From Apium graveolens (taxonomy: Eukaryota > Streptophyta > Magnoliopsida > Apiales > Apiaceae): DNA of 64,000 nt. The DNA is taken from contig NC_133650.1 in NCBI RefSeq assembly GCF_009905375.1, positions 295,987,957 to 296,051,956 of the forward strand, in the 5' to 3' direction. Position numbers and translations under genes: made by a program. The notes under the pieces were generated by a model. That model saw nothing but the letters and a program-made list of their open reading frames with translations, did not search any database and was not told the DNA's origin. Below are positions 26,701 through 38,284 of the stretch, piece by piece (position 1 is the first letter of the stretch; the number at the start of each line of letters is the position of its first letter).

Positions 26701-27148
26701 TGTTAGCAATAGGCCCAATAAGGCCTTCTGAACTAAAAACCGTCAACAACCTTGCTATTGGGCCGAAGGCCCATCAGGCCCATAGGACGAAGGCCCGCGG
26801 AGAGTCATGGGCCAAAGCCTTCTCTCCTTCAGGACCGTTAGAACACAGAGGAAGCATAACCCCCCCCCCCTTTCACTCCCTCCATAATGAGGAGTAACGT
26901 AAGCAGCAATTATGGTGAGGTTGGGTATAAAACCCCTGGAAAAGTAAGACAAACACACACAGATTCTCACAAACACTCTGCTTTTCTTGTAGTATTTACC
27001 TCCCCTTTACAACCAGATTCTTACTCTTACGCCGGAGGTGAATCGGGAGTACAAACTCTCGCATTCTCTTCACTTTCAGGTACCGGCCGAAGCCACCTTC
27101 CAGTCAGCCGAAACCTGTCCAAGCACCCGAAGGAATCTGGGTGTAACA
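26701..27148 (+). repeat. 5' LTR of Tat element
   Basis: 448 bp with TG...CA ends. It includes a C10-type homopolymer near 26862 and TATAAAA near 26927. A 434 bp copy lies at 36717-37150. Confidence 0.9.
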
Positions 27149-27200
27149 TTTGGCGTTGTCTGTGGGAAATACGAGAGTTACAAGCTGAGATAACGAGAAC

Positions 27201-28416
27201 ATGACAGAAATAATTCACGAGCATTCACCACCACCTGGTTTTTCCAAGGGACAACCATCTGTCCTAGTGGATGGAGATGGGGTCATCACGATAACCCCTG
27301 AAGAAGAGGCCTTACTCCTAAAGATCCAGGTAGAAAAGGTCGCGGAGAAGGGAAAGGCCAAAACTGATCAAGTTGACAAAGAAACGGAAGCACGAGCGAA
27401 GAAAAGAGAAGCTGATGTGCTCCGACTGAAGGCCCTGCAGCTGCAAAGAGAGGAGATTGAGTTGCAAGAACGAGCCTTGCGGGAATTGATGCAGGCCGAT
27501 AATCCTGGCAGAACGAACAAGGATAGAAGAGAACGTCGGGTGCATGACGAAGAAGATGAGTCTGACTCTGATTCGCATCCCCGAAGGAAAAGGGACCAAA
27601 CAACCCTTTTCTTCTGATTCGAAAGAGGAGCCCGATGGATCCCGCCTCAGGCTCAATCGCCTAAAGAAGGCCCTGTTCGGCGATAGGAGGGTCGATAGAG
27701 AACCGGTCGTGATACAAGAGATTGAGCAATATCGACCCCCTCCGGGCGAAGAGAGGCAATTTCCTAAGATGAGCGAGTTCAACGGAAAAGGAGACCCTGA
27801 GGACTACTGCGAAAAGTATGAACTCCTGATGGTTGGGATGGGTCACAATGATATCATATTGTGCAAAATGTTTAAGACCTATCTCAATGGATCGGCTTCG
27901 ATGTGGTACAAGTCCCTCAAGCCCAGGTCCATTAGATCCTACGAGCAGTTGAAAAGGAAGTTTTTGAAGTACTACTCGCACATGTGTCGAAAGGCGAAGG
28001 ATACTGAAGCCCTAGTCCACTGCAGACAAAGGGCGAACGAAGAGCTGGGGGACTATCTCGCTCGGTTTAAGGAAGAAGCTGGAATGGTTACTAATCTTGA
28101 CAAGGTCAAAGCAATGGGCTTCCTAATAGCGGGGCTGGACCCCTATAAAGGTAAAAAGCTTCGCTCATCTCTTTACGATTTTCCCCCGAAATCCCTGAAT
28201 GATATATATGTGAGAGGCGAGAACATTCGCCGAAAAATGGAAAGCATTGGGGGTATAAAGATTCCCGAAGGGACGACCGATCGAAGCGAGCCGACAAATA
28301 CGAAGGCTCAAGATCAGGCGCTGACCGAAGGGATAGTAGGAAAAAAGGAAGAAGAGAAACGGATCGCGGGGCCGAATGATGATGAGATAGAGATTCGGCT
28401 GTATTCACCCCTTTGA
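27201..28416 (+). pseudogene. gag of Tat element, frameshifted
   Basis: The first frame (27201-27617) starts MTEIIHEHSPPPGF and has a charged coiled-coil (KAKTDQVDKETEARAKKREA). A shift near 27590 moves to 27544-28416 with the capsid domain (FNGKGDPEDYCEKYELL, SMWYKSLKPRSI, YLARFKEEAGMV). This is the retrotransposon gag fold of Tat elements. Confidence 0.82.
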
Positions 28417-29780
28417 ATGCACCGATCTCTAAGATTCTCCATGAGATTAAGGGCAAACCCGGATTCGTCCGTCCGGCCAAAATGAAGGTCCCAAACCACA
28501 AGAAGAACCCTGATAAATACTGCAACTATCATAGGGACAAGGGGCATAACACCGATGAGTATTATCACCTCAAAAAGTTCATCGAGCGTATGATCAAAGA
28601 TGGCGAGCTTAATCAGTTCGTCCGAGATCTAAGAGATAGGCTGGGGCCGAAGGAGAACCAGGAGGAGGAGATAGAGGCCGAGGAGCCGGAGCGAAGGGAT
28701 AGAATTAGGGGTGAAGTAAAAACTATATCTGGGGGCAACATCCTGGATAAGGACAGTAAGACAGCCAAGAAGAAATACGTCCGACAAGTATACAATCTAT
28801 ATCAGTTCGGTCAGGCGAAGCCCCATATGCCCATGACCTTCAGCACAAAAGACTATGAGTATGTCATTCGCCCACACGAGGACCCTCTTATTATAAATCC
28901 TATCATCGGGCATAATAAGATATGGAAGGTAATGGTAGATACCGGAAGTTCGGCCAACTTACTGTTCCACAAAACCTACTGCAAGATGAATTTGGCCGTA
29001 GAGCAGTTAGAGCCCTGCAATGAGGCTCTCCTTTACGCCATTGGAGGACATCCCATTCAGTTTGAAGGAACAATTACTCTACCAGTCCTCCTAGGCAAAT
29101 TGTCATATACTTTCGAGAAGCCAGTGAAGTTTTACGTAGTTCGGATCGAAAGCCCATACAATGTAATATTTGGCAGACCATTCTTATCGACCTTTGAAGC
29201 GGTGGAGTCTATACCCCATCTTAAGCTCAAGTTCCCAATTGAGAAAGGGGTAAGAGAAATGAGAGACGATCAGAAAACCGCCCAAATCATAATGCTGGAG
29301 GATCTCGAGAAGGATCAGGAGTACGAGGGGCTGGACGGAACTGGAAAGAGAAATCGGGCTGAATCCGAGCCTAGTGGAAGCCGAGAAACATTAAATATTG
29401 AGTTGGAGAAATTTAAGCCGGATCTCTCGAGCCTGATAGCCGAACCCGCCGCCGAAACCGAAGAGGTGGAGTTGTATGCAGGCCATTCGGGAAAGATGGT
29501 TCGGACTGGGAAGAATATGGGGGCAGATCTGAAGACCAAAGTGATAGCTGTCCTTCGGCAATACCATGATGTGTTCTCCTGGGGGGCGGAGGATATGCCC
29601 GGCTTGGATCCCAAGACGGCAAAGCACTGCTTGAATGTGCAGCCCGAGGCCAAACCGGTGAAGCAGAAGAAGAGGACATTCGCAGTCGAACGACGGAAGG
29701 TCATAGAGGCCAAAGTAGAAAAATTGTTGGAAGCTAAATTCATCGAAGAAACTGAATATCCCGATTGGCTGGCCAATGTG
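28413..29780 (+). pseudogene. gag C-terminus and protease region, Tat element
   Basis: CNYHRDKGHNTDEYYHLKKF is the Tat zinc-knuckle-like motif with its last Cys replaced by Tyr. VMVDTGSSANLLF (around 28930-28965) is an intact aspartic protease motif, and YNVIFGRPFL the C-terminal protease box. The frame continues into the start of reverse transcriptase. Confidence 0.82.
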
Positions 29781-30342
29781 GTGGTTGTCAAGAAGTCAAA
29801 TGGGAAGTGGAGGATGTGTGTTGACTATACGGACCTCAATAAAAGCATGTCCGAAGGATCACTACCCCATGTCCAGCATCGACCAACTGATAGACGCTAC
29901 GGCAGGATATGAGGTACTTAGTTTTTTGGATGCTTTTTCTGGTTATCATCAAATTGCTATGAATGATAAGGATGTGCCCAAGACAGCGTTCATAACTCCG
30001 AAAGGGACTTATGCTTATATTAAAATGCCCTTCGGACTGAAGAACGCTAGAGCCACATTCCAACGAATGGTAAATAAGGTCTTCAAAGAGCAGATCGGTA
30101 GGAACATGGAAGCATATGTCGATGACATGATTGTAAAGTCACAGTTTCGGGATCATGCCGAAGACTTAAAGGAGTGCTTCGAAATGATAAGAAAGAACAA
30201 CATGAGGATTAATCCGAACAAATGCACGTTCGGAGTCTCTAGTGGTAAATTACTCGGTTATATGGTCAGCGCCCGGGGGGTAGAGGAGAATCCCGAAAAG
30301 ATCGAAGCAGTCATTAACATGGAGGCCCCCAAATGTATCTGA
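29600..30342 (+). pseudogene. Reverse transcriptase region, Tat element
   Basis: KSNGKWRMCVDYTDLNK is followed by a frameshift near 29845. The frame then continues with DHYPMSSIDQLIDATAG, FLDAFSGYHQIAM and PFGLKNARATFQRMVN, with the catalytic AYVDDMIVKS intact near 30114-30125. A TGA at about 30340 stands where relatives have Arg. Confidence 0.88.
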
Positions 30343-31278
30343 GACATCCAAAAGCTAACTGGCCGATTCGCAGCCCTTCGGCGCTTTATCTCTCGGTCGG
30401 CAGAAAAGGCTCTTCCCTTCTTTGCCGTATTAAAAGGGTCGAAGAATTTTGAATGGGGGCCCAACTGTCGAAAGGCGTTTGAGGAAGTGAAAGAGTATTT
30501 GACTAAGGCACCGCTCTTGATACGCCCCGATCCAAGAGAAACCCTCCAACTCTACCTTGCCGTGTTCGACAGAACTCTAGGGGAAGTGCTTGTGAAAAAT
30601 CATGAAGGCAATCAGCACCCCGTGTTTTACGTATCCCGCGTCCTCAAGGACGCCGAAACAAGATATCCCAATGCCGAAAAATTCGCATATGGGTTGGTCA
30701 TGGCCTCCCGAAAATTGCGACACTACTTTCAAAGCCGAACGATCCAAGTTGTCACCAGTCAGCCCTTGAAGAAAATTTTAACTAGGCCCGAAGCATCAAG
30801 TATACTAGTAGCTTGGTCCATCAAACTAGGAGAATTTGACCTGGAGTATGTCCCCAGGACAGCAATCAAGGCCCAGGCTCTAGCTGATTTTGTGGTAGAA
30901 TATACATTCACGGGCCCCCAAGACCTCACCCCCGATGAACGACTCATTCGAACACCCGGGAAATGGAAGCATTTTGTGGATGGCTCTGTAGCTGGTAAAA
31001 GGTGTGGGGCTGGGTTAATTCTCTCCAGCCCCGAAGGTTTCGAGATCTGCCATGCTATAAGGTTCACCTTCCCTCTGACAAATAATGAAGCCGAGTATGA
31101 AGCGCTGCTTGCGAGGATGGAACTGGCCCGCAGCCTAAAAGCAAAGCACGTAAGAGCCTTCAGCGACTCCATGCTGGTCGTAAAGCGCTTTTCGGGAGAA
31201 TATGAGCCAAGAGACCCCCGAACCAAAGCTTACGCCGCCAAGGTAAAGGATTCTTCCCTGTCATTTGTTACTTTTTAG
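30343..31278 (+). pseudogene. Dual RNase H region, Tat element
   Basis: A first, gypsy-type RNase H (LYLAVFDRTLGEVLV, AETRYPNAEKFAYGLV) is followed by a second RNase H domain. The second begins WKHFVDGSVAGKRCGAGLIL (catalytic Asp), then NNEAEYEALLARMELA (Glu) and AFSDSMLVVKRFSGEYEPRD (Asp). The extra domain is the archaeal-like RNase H of the Tat clade. A TAG at 31276 ends the frame. Confidence 0.88.
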
Positions 31279-31320
31279 CTTAGTCAAATTGACAGGGAGA
31301 ACAACGGGCGGGCAGACACC

Positions 31321-32682
31321 TTGTCAAGGCTAGCCTCGGCTGAGACACAGAACCTAGCTGGTTCCATCTACCTCACCGAGGCCAAGACGCCTTCAATCGA
31401 GAAAAAAGAATGTTTAGAGATACACCAGGAGTATGACTGGATGACACCCATAAGAAGCTTCCTGGAGAAGGGTATCTTACCTCCGGACCGAAGGGAAGCA
31501 CTGGAAATAAAGTACAGAGCGTCAAGCTACACAATCATTAATGAGCCAATCTATCGGCGATCCGTCAGCCAGCCCCTCCTACGGTGCCTGAACCCCGAAG
31601 AACAACGCCAAGCCCTAGAGGCTGTACACGAGGGAATTTACGGTGAGCATCTGGTCGGTCGGTCCCTCGCCTTCAAGATCCTTCGCCAGGGATTCTTCTG
31701 GCCAACCCTGAAGGTCGACGCCATCGAATATGCCAAAAAGTGTGTCAAGTGTCAACTCTTCGCCACAGTCCCCAAGCAGCCCCCAGAAGAGATGACTTCA
31801 GTGTTAAGTCACATTATGTTCGCCGTCTGGGCCGTAGACATAGTTGGCATTCTCCCAACTAGTACGAAGCAAGCGAAATACTGCATAATCGCCATTGATT
31901 ACATGACCAAGTGGGTCGAAGCCCGGCCTCTGTCGGCCATAACTGAGGAAGCCGCAAAAAAGTTCTTCTTAGAACAGATCATTCTTCGGTTTGGCATTCT
32001 GAAGACCTGCATCTCGGATAATGGGACACAATTTATTGGAAACAAGTTTCGCAAGTTTCTGCACCACTTCGGAATAGAACAAAAATTTAGCTAGGTCGCC
32101 CACATGCAAGGAAATGGGGCAATCGAGGCGGCAAACGAAGTGATCTTTCGAGGAATAAAGAAAAGGTTGGGAAAGGCTAAAGGAAGATGGTCAAAAGAAC
32201 TCCCTTGGATCTTATGGGCCTATCGAACGACCCCTAGGACTTCAACAGGGGAGACTCCTTTCAGGATGACCTATGGAACCGAAGCCCTAGTCCCAGTCGA
32301 AGTAGGATTGGAGTCACACCAAACCGAGGTCTACAATACGGGGACCAACGATTTTGGGCTGAAGGCGAACGTGGATTTGCTGGAGGAAGAAAGGGAAGCT
32401 GCCTACCAAAGGAATATGAAATACTTGTTGCAGGCTGCTCATCACTATGACTCCAACATCAAGAAGAGGTCGTTCAGAGTGGGAGATCTAGTCCTGAGAG
32501 AACTGGCAGCTTCTATGCCCACCAAACAAGGAAAGTTTCAGCCTAACTGGAAATGACCTTACAAAGTGACTGAGGTCATTCTCCCAGGAACATATAAGCT
32601 TGAAACTCTAGCAGGCAAAACAATCAAGAACACCTGGCACGCCAGTCGCCTTTGGAAGTTTATCAGTAAGAAATTTCTTTAA
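31321..32682 (+). pseudogene. Integrase region, Tat element
   Basis: HEGIYGEHLVG...KKCVKCQLFA is the HHCC domain. The core has AVDIVGILP (Asp), ISDNGTQFIGNKF (Asp) and GNGAIEAANEV (Glu). A TAG at 32091 splits the core between the second Asp and the Glu. A TGA at 32557 precedes the C-terminal domain, which ends ...WHASRLWKFISKKFL with TAA near 32680. Confidence 0.87.
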
Positions 32683-32803
32683 AAATTAAAGTTTGTACTT
32701 GAATTTAATATGGGGAATATAAGTAGTTCGATTATAAATAAAGACGCATTTTTTGTCACATTTCTTTATTTACCAAAGTCGCGACCGCATGAGTATTATC
32801 TAA

Positions 32804-33140
32804 GGGCGATCCTGAAGACGATAAACTCTCCGGCCGCCGCCCTTGTCTAATTTGTTAATGAAGTATGTAACATAAGGGGCAGTCCCACAAAACCCAAACA
32901 TCCTTCACTACACTACTATTATTTTATTTGCACGTAGAAAGGACGAACGAAGAGCCTTAAGGGGCAATCCTAAGATAAGCCTGTATCCTTCGCTCTTCCC
33001 TTGTTAGTGTGATATCAAATAGGTCTGAAGTAAACCTTGTCCAGGGGCAATCTCAGAAAAGGACATGATCATTCGGCCTCAATCACGATTGTATTTATAA
33101 ATAAATACAGAATGAAGACGACCTGGTTTGGGGGCAATCC
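32804..33140 (+). repeat. GGGGCAATCC repeats in the Tat 3' region
   Basis: The core GGGGCAATCC or close variants occurs at about 32804, 32877, 32961, 33044 and 33131. Spacing is 73-87 bp, and each copy is followed by a GAAGA- or AAGATA-like word. This is a degenerate tandem array of roughly 80 bp units in the untranslated 3' region. Confidence 0.6.
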
Positions 33141-33285
33141 CGAAGAAGACCACCCGAAACTTCTTATTGACCGAACGATTAACATCCATGTTCCTTCGCC
33201 CAAGAGCAGTAACTTAAAGCATTAACAGCCCGAAGTCACCTTCGGTCTTTAACCCTTGGGGCCATAGGGGGCAAGGCATTATTAA

Positions 33286-33600
33286 AATTGCTAAGGTAAA
33301 AGTCGAAGATGCGATTCATTTTATTAAGATTGCTAAGGCAAAAGCCAAAGATGTAATTCATTTTATTAAGATTGCTAAGGCAAAAGCCAAAGATGCAATT
33401 CATTTTACTAAAACCGTTAAGGCAAAAGTCGAAGATGCGATTCATTTTATTAAGATTGCTAAGGCAAAAGCCAAAGATGCAATTCATTTTACTAAAATCG
33501 TTAAGGCAAATCGATAAGGCCGAAGAGGCGATTCATTTTGTTAGAATTGTTAAGGCAAATGAAGCCGAAGATACAATTCGTTCTATTAAAATCGTTGACA
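33286..33600. repeat. 42 bp tandem repeat array in the Tat 3' region
   Basis: Five near-identical 42 bp units (core GCTAAGGCAAAAGCC...ATTCATTTTA) are followed by two or three diverged units with small insertions. Because 42 is a multiple of three, both strands stay open: a 14-residue repeat around NLNKMN on the minus strand. Similar arrays occur in the 3' untranslated region of Tat elements and can seed satellites. Confidence 0.85.
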
Positions 33601-33854
33601 AATAAAATACACGATTGAAATAAAAGAAAAATGCTGACGAAAGATGAAAGATGCATTAAAATATAAAAACCCGAAGGTTAGTTAAATTATAAAAGCCCGA
33701 AGGCGGGAGTATCGATTACAAAAAATAAAATTACAAGCCAAGAAGATGAACGAAGAAAGCCGCTGCAAGAGTTGGGTACGGCCATGGAAACACAAACGGC
33801 AAACTTCGCAACAAGATCATCTTCAGTCATGTCAAGCACCTCAATGCTGAAAGC

Positions 33855-34330
33855 TTAGGCCTGGGGGTCTTCATCCGAGAGCTCTTCGTCTTCGCCGGAG
33901 AAGACATGAGGGATTTCAACTGCTGGCCGACCAATAGGATCCTCCAAGCTGTCATCCAGCAACTGCTTATAGTCCCAGTTCAGGCCATGAGCCTTCTCCA
34001 GGACATAGTCAGCGCCAAACTGGAAGCAGCGCTCCTCCGTCTGGTCCAGCTGCTTCTGCTTCTTCCGAAGCTCCTTGCGGGACCTCTTCAGTTGGACGTT
34101 CCAGTGGGAGATCCTCCGGTTCGCCTTCTCCAAGTCATTTTCCAGCCGGGACTTGTCCTCCTTCAGCTGGGTGGCCTGCCCGTTCAGCTCCTCTTTCTGG
34201 GTCTTCACCCTCCCGAGCTCCTCCTCAGCCACTGTGGTCCTCCTCTCCAACTCCCTCACCTCGGCCATCCGAGCCTCCATGTTCCTGACCTTATCCTCCA
34301 CGACGGCAGCCCAAGGAGCAGCCTGCGAAA
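33855..34330 (-). pseudogene. Coiled-coil exon of the Tat antisense gene
   Basis: The minus-strand frame reads AAVVEDKVRNMEARMAEV, then ERRTTVAEEELGRVKTQKEE and further heptad-rich sequence for about 100 residues. It ends in an acidic tail (FSGEDEELSDEDPQA). A long coiled coil is clear. It follows the preceding exons of the antisense ORF, with an acceptor-like tract (CGCAG) near 34325. Confidence 0.6.
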
Positions 34331-34583
34331 ACACAAGGCAAAATGTCATATGAAAGAGAAAGAAACCTACCGAATGATAAGAACAAGTAAAAATAAAGTA
34401 CATACCAGGGACAAGAAGGATAGAAGCTCCGTGCAGGCCTCGGTAGCAGAAGCCGAAGCGAAGGTCGAAGATCGACTGGAAGCTGGAGGTCATGGCATAA
34501 GTCTGAAGCCACCTCCTTAGTGGATTGCGGGCCGGGTATACAATATGGTCGGACGTCAACACACTCCACCCCGGAAGATAGGA

Positions 34584-35758
34584 CTACACGACCCCCTCCC
34601 GGCTCCTGGTCCACTTTGAAGGGTTCCCCTCTCCCATATACTCCAGGTCGTCCCCTTCCTCGGCCTCAGAAGCCGCACGAGACTGGCGGGGCGGCGAAGC
34701 CCTCTCGGTCTGAGCCTTCTCCTTCGTCCGGTCCGAAGGATCCGGCGTAGCCCTCTGTTCGGTGGCCCTCTTCTTCGCCGCCTCCTCGGCAGCCCTCCTC
34801 TCGGCCGCCTTGGCCTTCTTCCTCTCTATCAAGGCCTCTCTTGAAGACACTGAAATGTAAGCAGGATGCAAGTCAACCCAATCATATATAACATAATGCA
34901 TAAAAAGGACAAACAATTATACAGGTGATGGAACAAAACTAATAGGAAAAAGAACGAAGGAAGAAGTTTTGTTACCCCCGCCCCACAAGCTGAAGAGCCA
35001 GTCCTTGTCCCGAAACTCTTCGGGCCCAACTTCTTCACACAGACGTCCACCAACACCGCGTAATTCTCCTTCTCCTCCATGGTCAGGCTCGACATAAGGA
35101 GCAGGGAGGCATTCACATCGTGCCAAACCGACATGGCAACCAACCACAGACCACTTACATAACACCAATGAGTGTGAGTGGTCTTGTTGCTCGAGTTGGT
35201 CGCCGTCCAATCAGCTCGCCCTGCTCGCCGAGCGATGATGTAAAAATCGGGACTCTTCGGGTTCTTCCGAAAATCATAATGATACCAGAACAGAGGAGTG
35301 TTGGGTGCGATCCCGACGTGGATGCATATGTTCTGGAAGCAGTTAATATGGATGAACCCATTTGGGTCCATCTGTCCGAGGGTGATGCCCATCTGGAAGA
35401 AAAGGTGATTTATCAACTTCAGTGGGGGCACCTTTAAGCCACATTTAAAGGCCGCCTCCGAGACCCCAACGACGCAGCCTCCATATCCCTCTGGCACCCC
35501 CGAAGTATCGTAAATTCTTTCGTCCTCCTTCGGAGCATACAACCAACAAAACCCCCGAGGGATGGAGAAATCGTTGTACATCTGAACCACGCGCCCCTTC
35601 GACAGCTCCGATCGATTGTTAGCCGCAGACCGCCGGGTAGTCTGCGGCCAAACCGAAGAGGGCCCCCCCTTCGTTCTGGGCGTATAGAAGACGTCCCCGC
35701 CAAGCTGTTCGACAAAGGGTCCCAGGAATCTGGAGGGCGGTTCGCTCGGTCCATGTCC
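34584..35758 (-). pseudogene. Antisense gene of the Tat element (putative gypsy-type transposon domain)
   Basis: Minus-strand exons 34976-35758 (acceptor AATACAG|GGACATGG, donor GGGG|GTAACA) and about 34584-34849 (acceptor TTTCAG|TGTCTTC) are open. The first carries the plant domain often annotated as putative gypsy-type transposon: DFSIPRGFCWLYAPKEDERI, FKCGLKVPPLKLINHLFFQM, ITLGQMDPNGFIHINCF. The second is Lys/Glu/Ala-rich. Such antisense ORFs in the 3' region are known from Tat elements. Their function is unknown. The exon structure here is my inference. An upstream first exon may lie near 36290-36424. Confidence 0.65.
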
Positions 35759-36716
35759 CTGTATTCGGAAATAGAGAGACATTAATCCATGTACTCGGAT
35801 TAGCCGACAAAAGAAAAAAAAGATAAAAAATCGAGTACATGTACCAGGACCGAACGAACGAACAAAATGCCCGGAGGCAGCTTCCGAAGGATGTTCATGG
35901 GACAAGCCAACCCGAAGGATCTTCTTGCCCACAAAGAATCCTCCGCAAACATCTCTAACACTCTGGGACACATGTTTACACCCTGGGTCGGCTCCCGGAA
36001 GACGTTCTAAAAGCCAAGAAACCCCGAAGGACGTTCTTGGCCAGAAAACGCCTCGCATGCCATCTTTAAACCCATGGTGCCCCTCAAACTGGTAAAACCC
36101 AAACAAATTCCTATTACCTACCCATAAATACCCCAACAACTGGAAATCCCCAAAACATACAACTAAATACATTCCAAACCCAGTCACACCTCCTAAAAAT
36201 AGTGCCACAAGGGCCGCATGCAAAGCCTAGTGAACTCCAAAAACTCGCATGCAAATAAAAGTAATGCTCGAAAGAAAAAGAAACTTACTAATTTGAAGAT
36301 ATTCCTGGACTGTAATGGGGTGATCTGGAAAAACGGAGTTGATGTTGCCCGTGATTGGAAAAGCTCGCCGAAGTTTGTTGCTGTTTAGAGAAAATGGAAG
36401 TGGTAAAGGTAAAAGAAAAGGCACAAATAAGCTTTATATAGGCGCCCAAAATGAATTTGGAAAGGCGACGTTTGGGGGTTTTTAAAATCAACGTCCCAGA
36501 TTAAAACGGTTGAAATTCGACGACTAAGATTGGACCGTGAAACGATGTGCCAACAGCTGTCACTTTAATGCACCACCAGTTCCCAAGGACGTGCCACGTG
36601 CCCGAGCGACCATCAAGGCGAAACTGAAGAGGTCGCCCTAGGGTTTTTTCGCCCCAATATGGGCCTGAACAGATGTCCTTCAGACGGCCCGAAGGAACGT
36701 CCGAACGACAGGGACA

Positions 36717-37150
36717 TGTTAGCAATAGGCCCAATAAGGCCTTCTGAACTAAAAACCGTCAACAACCTTGCTATTGGGCCGAAGGCCCACCAGACCCATA
36801 GGACGAAGGCCCGCGGAGAGTTATGGGCCAAAGCCTTCTCTCCTGCAGGACCGTTGGAATACAGAGGAAGCATAACGCCCCCCTTTTACTCCCTCCATAA
36901 TGAGGAGTAACGTAAGCAACAATTATGATGAGGTTGGGTAAAAACCCCTGAAAAAGTAAGACAAACACACACATATTCTCACAAATTCTTGTAGTATTTA
37001 CCTCCCCTTTACAACCAGATTCTTACTCTAATGCCGGAGGTGAATCGAGGGTACAAACCCTCGCATTCTCTTCATTTTCAGGTACCGGCCGAAGCCACAT
37101 TCAAGTCAGCCGAAACCTGTCCAAACATCCGAAGGAATCTGGGCGTAACA
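36717..37150 (+). repeat. 3' LTR of Tat element
   Basis: 434 bp copy of 26701-27148 lacking part of the C-run and two short segments, followed by the duplication GTTAT. Confidence 0.9.
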
Positions 37151-37155
37151 GTTAT

Positions 37156-37912
37156 AGTAAAGTGCAAGGAAGTGGGTTTATCATGATTATGATTATGTTA
37201 TATTTAACAATGTTTTATTAGTTATAAACAAGTTACTAGTGTAAAAATTAATGATTTATGCAAAATTGATATGAACAAGTTACCCTAGAGTAGTAAACAA
37301 AACAAGAAGTTACTAAAATTATATGAATTATGGTTCTAGTTACACAAATGTAGACTTTATCACGAAATACACATGTTTCATATTTTATATTTGAGAAATA
37401 CAGTACATATGTTTCTTGTTTATTAAGCTATATATGCTTATACAGGGGGAGTACAATTTTCTAGTTTCTTTTTACGGCGGTAACTTTTAAGTCACTGCTG
37501 CTAGCTGGAGTGAAGAAGTAATAATTTGGCCGTACTCTAGAGCAATTCGGGTGACGGTCACGTGATGACACCCTGACGAAAGGAGCTAAACGCCGTAATT
37601 TTTGCTGCTACAAATTTACAAACTCGAAACTTGAAAGTTGAAATTGTATGTATTATAGGAGTATTATAAATTTTGAATGGTATTTTTATAAAAAAAAGAT
37701 CGTTGTCGCCACGTGAGAATGCACTTTAGTCAACGCATTTGACCAATCTAATGCTGACCTCAAACGCGGTTCGACTGCTTTCTAATCCTGTGGACTTCCA
37801 TAAGCCCCGGCTTCCATTTGCTGATCTCACCTCTGAGATACGACTCTAAATTGCCCCGTACAGGAGGTTCAAAGTTTGACACCAGTAAACTTATGATATT
37901 AATCACATATTT
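37156..37912. other. Gene-free stretch
   Basis: No gene recognised. It contains W-box-like TTGAC words near 37740-37755 and a CCACGTGAGA near 37709, but no transcription unit follows. Confidence 0.3.
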
Positions 37913-38284
37913 GCATGTTTGAGAAATTTTAAAATAAATAATCTATCGAAATTTTAAAATAAATAACTTATCACTTAAAATATATAGGTGACTTATAATT
38001 AATAACTAGATGAAAATTTATAAATTGTATGAGTGTTTGGATAATTTACTTATATATCAGATTTGTTTTTACTTAAATGAACTAAAATAAATAATTTTTA
38101 AATATAACTATCTTAATTCGTGAATTTTAAATTTAAATAACATATACAAATATATATTTTAAAATTAAAATTAATAAAAAAAAACAAAAAATCAAAATAA
38201 GTTGAAAAAAAGTACGTTGTTACTAACATTCAATTTATCAGCTATAAATTGTTAATCCAACTTATGGGTCGACAAACACTCGTT
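37913..38284 (+). mobile_element. MITE copy A (family shared with 45844 and 54457)
   Basis: It starts GCATGTTTGAGAAATTTTAA and ends near CGACAAACACTCG. It contains AAAATCAAAATAAGTTGAA followed by GTACGTTGTTACTAACATTCAA, which recurs at 47262-47302 and, inverted, at 54565-54615. No coding capacity. The ends are degenerate. Confidence 0.6.

Larger units (their letters stand above)
26701..37150 (+). mobile_element. Ty3/gypsy Tat-clade LTR retrotransposon, decayed
   Basis: LTRs at 26701-27148 and 36717-37150 (TGTTAGC...TAACA) are flanked by the duplication GTTAT (26696-26700 and 37151-37155). The primer-binding site TGGCGTTGTCTGTGGG (27151-27166) is of the type found in Tat/Ogre elements. The element encodes gag, protease, reverse transcriptase, RNase H, a second (archaeal-like) RNase H and integrase. 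Behind these is a 4 kb 3' region with tandem repeats and an antisense gene. Dual RNase H plus an antisense ORF is the hallmark of the Tat clade. Several stops and frameshifts make it inactive. Confidence 0.93.

Noticed and set aside
26670..27204. ORFs inside the Tat LTR
   Set aside because: They lie wholly in LTR sequence, recur in the second LTR (36659-36974) and have no domain.
27286..27782. Minus-strand ORFs opposite Tat gag
   Set aside because: Shadows of the charged gag coiled-coil region.
33236..33605. Repetitive proteins on both strands over the 42 bp array
   Set aside because: The frames are open only because the unit length is a multiple of three. The sequence is a tandem repeat in an untranslated region.
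34829..36223. Single 464-residue minus-strand ORF starting at 36223
   Set aside because: Its first 150 residues are compositional and cross a clear splice acceptor at 35758. Only the part from 35758 down matches a known domain, so a spliced reading is preferred.
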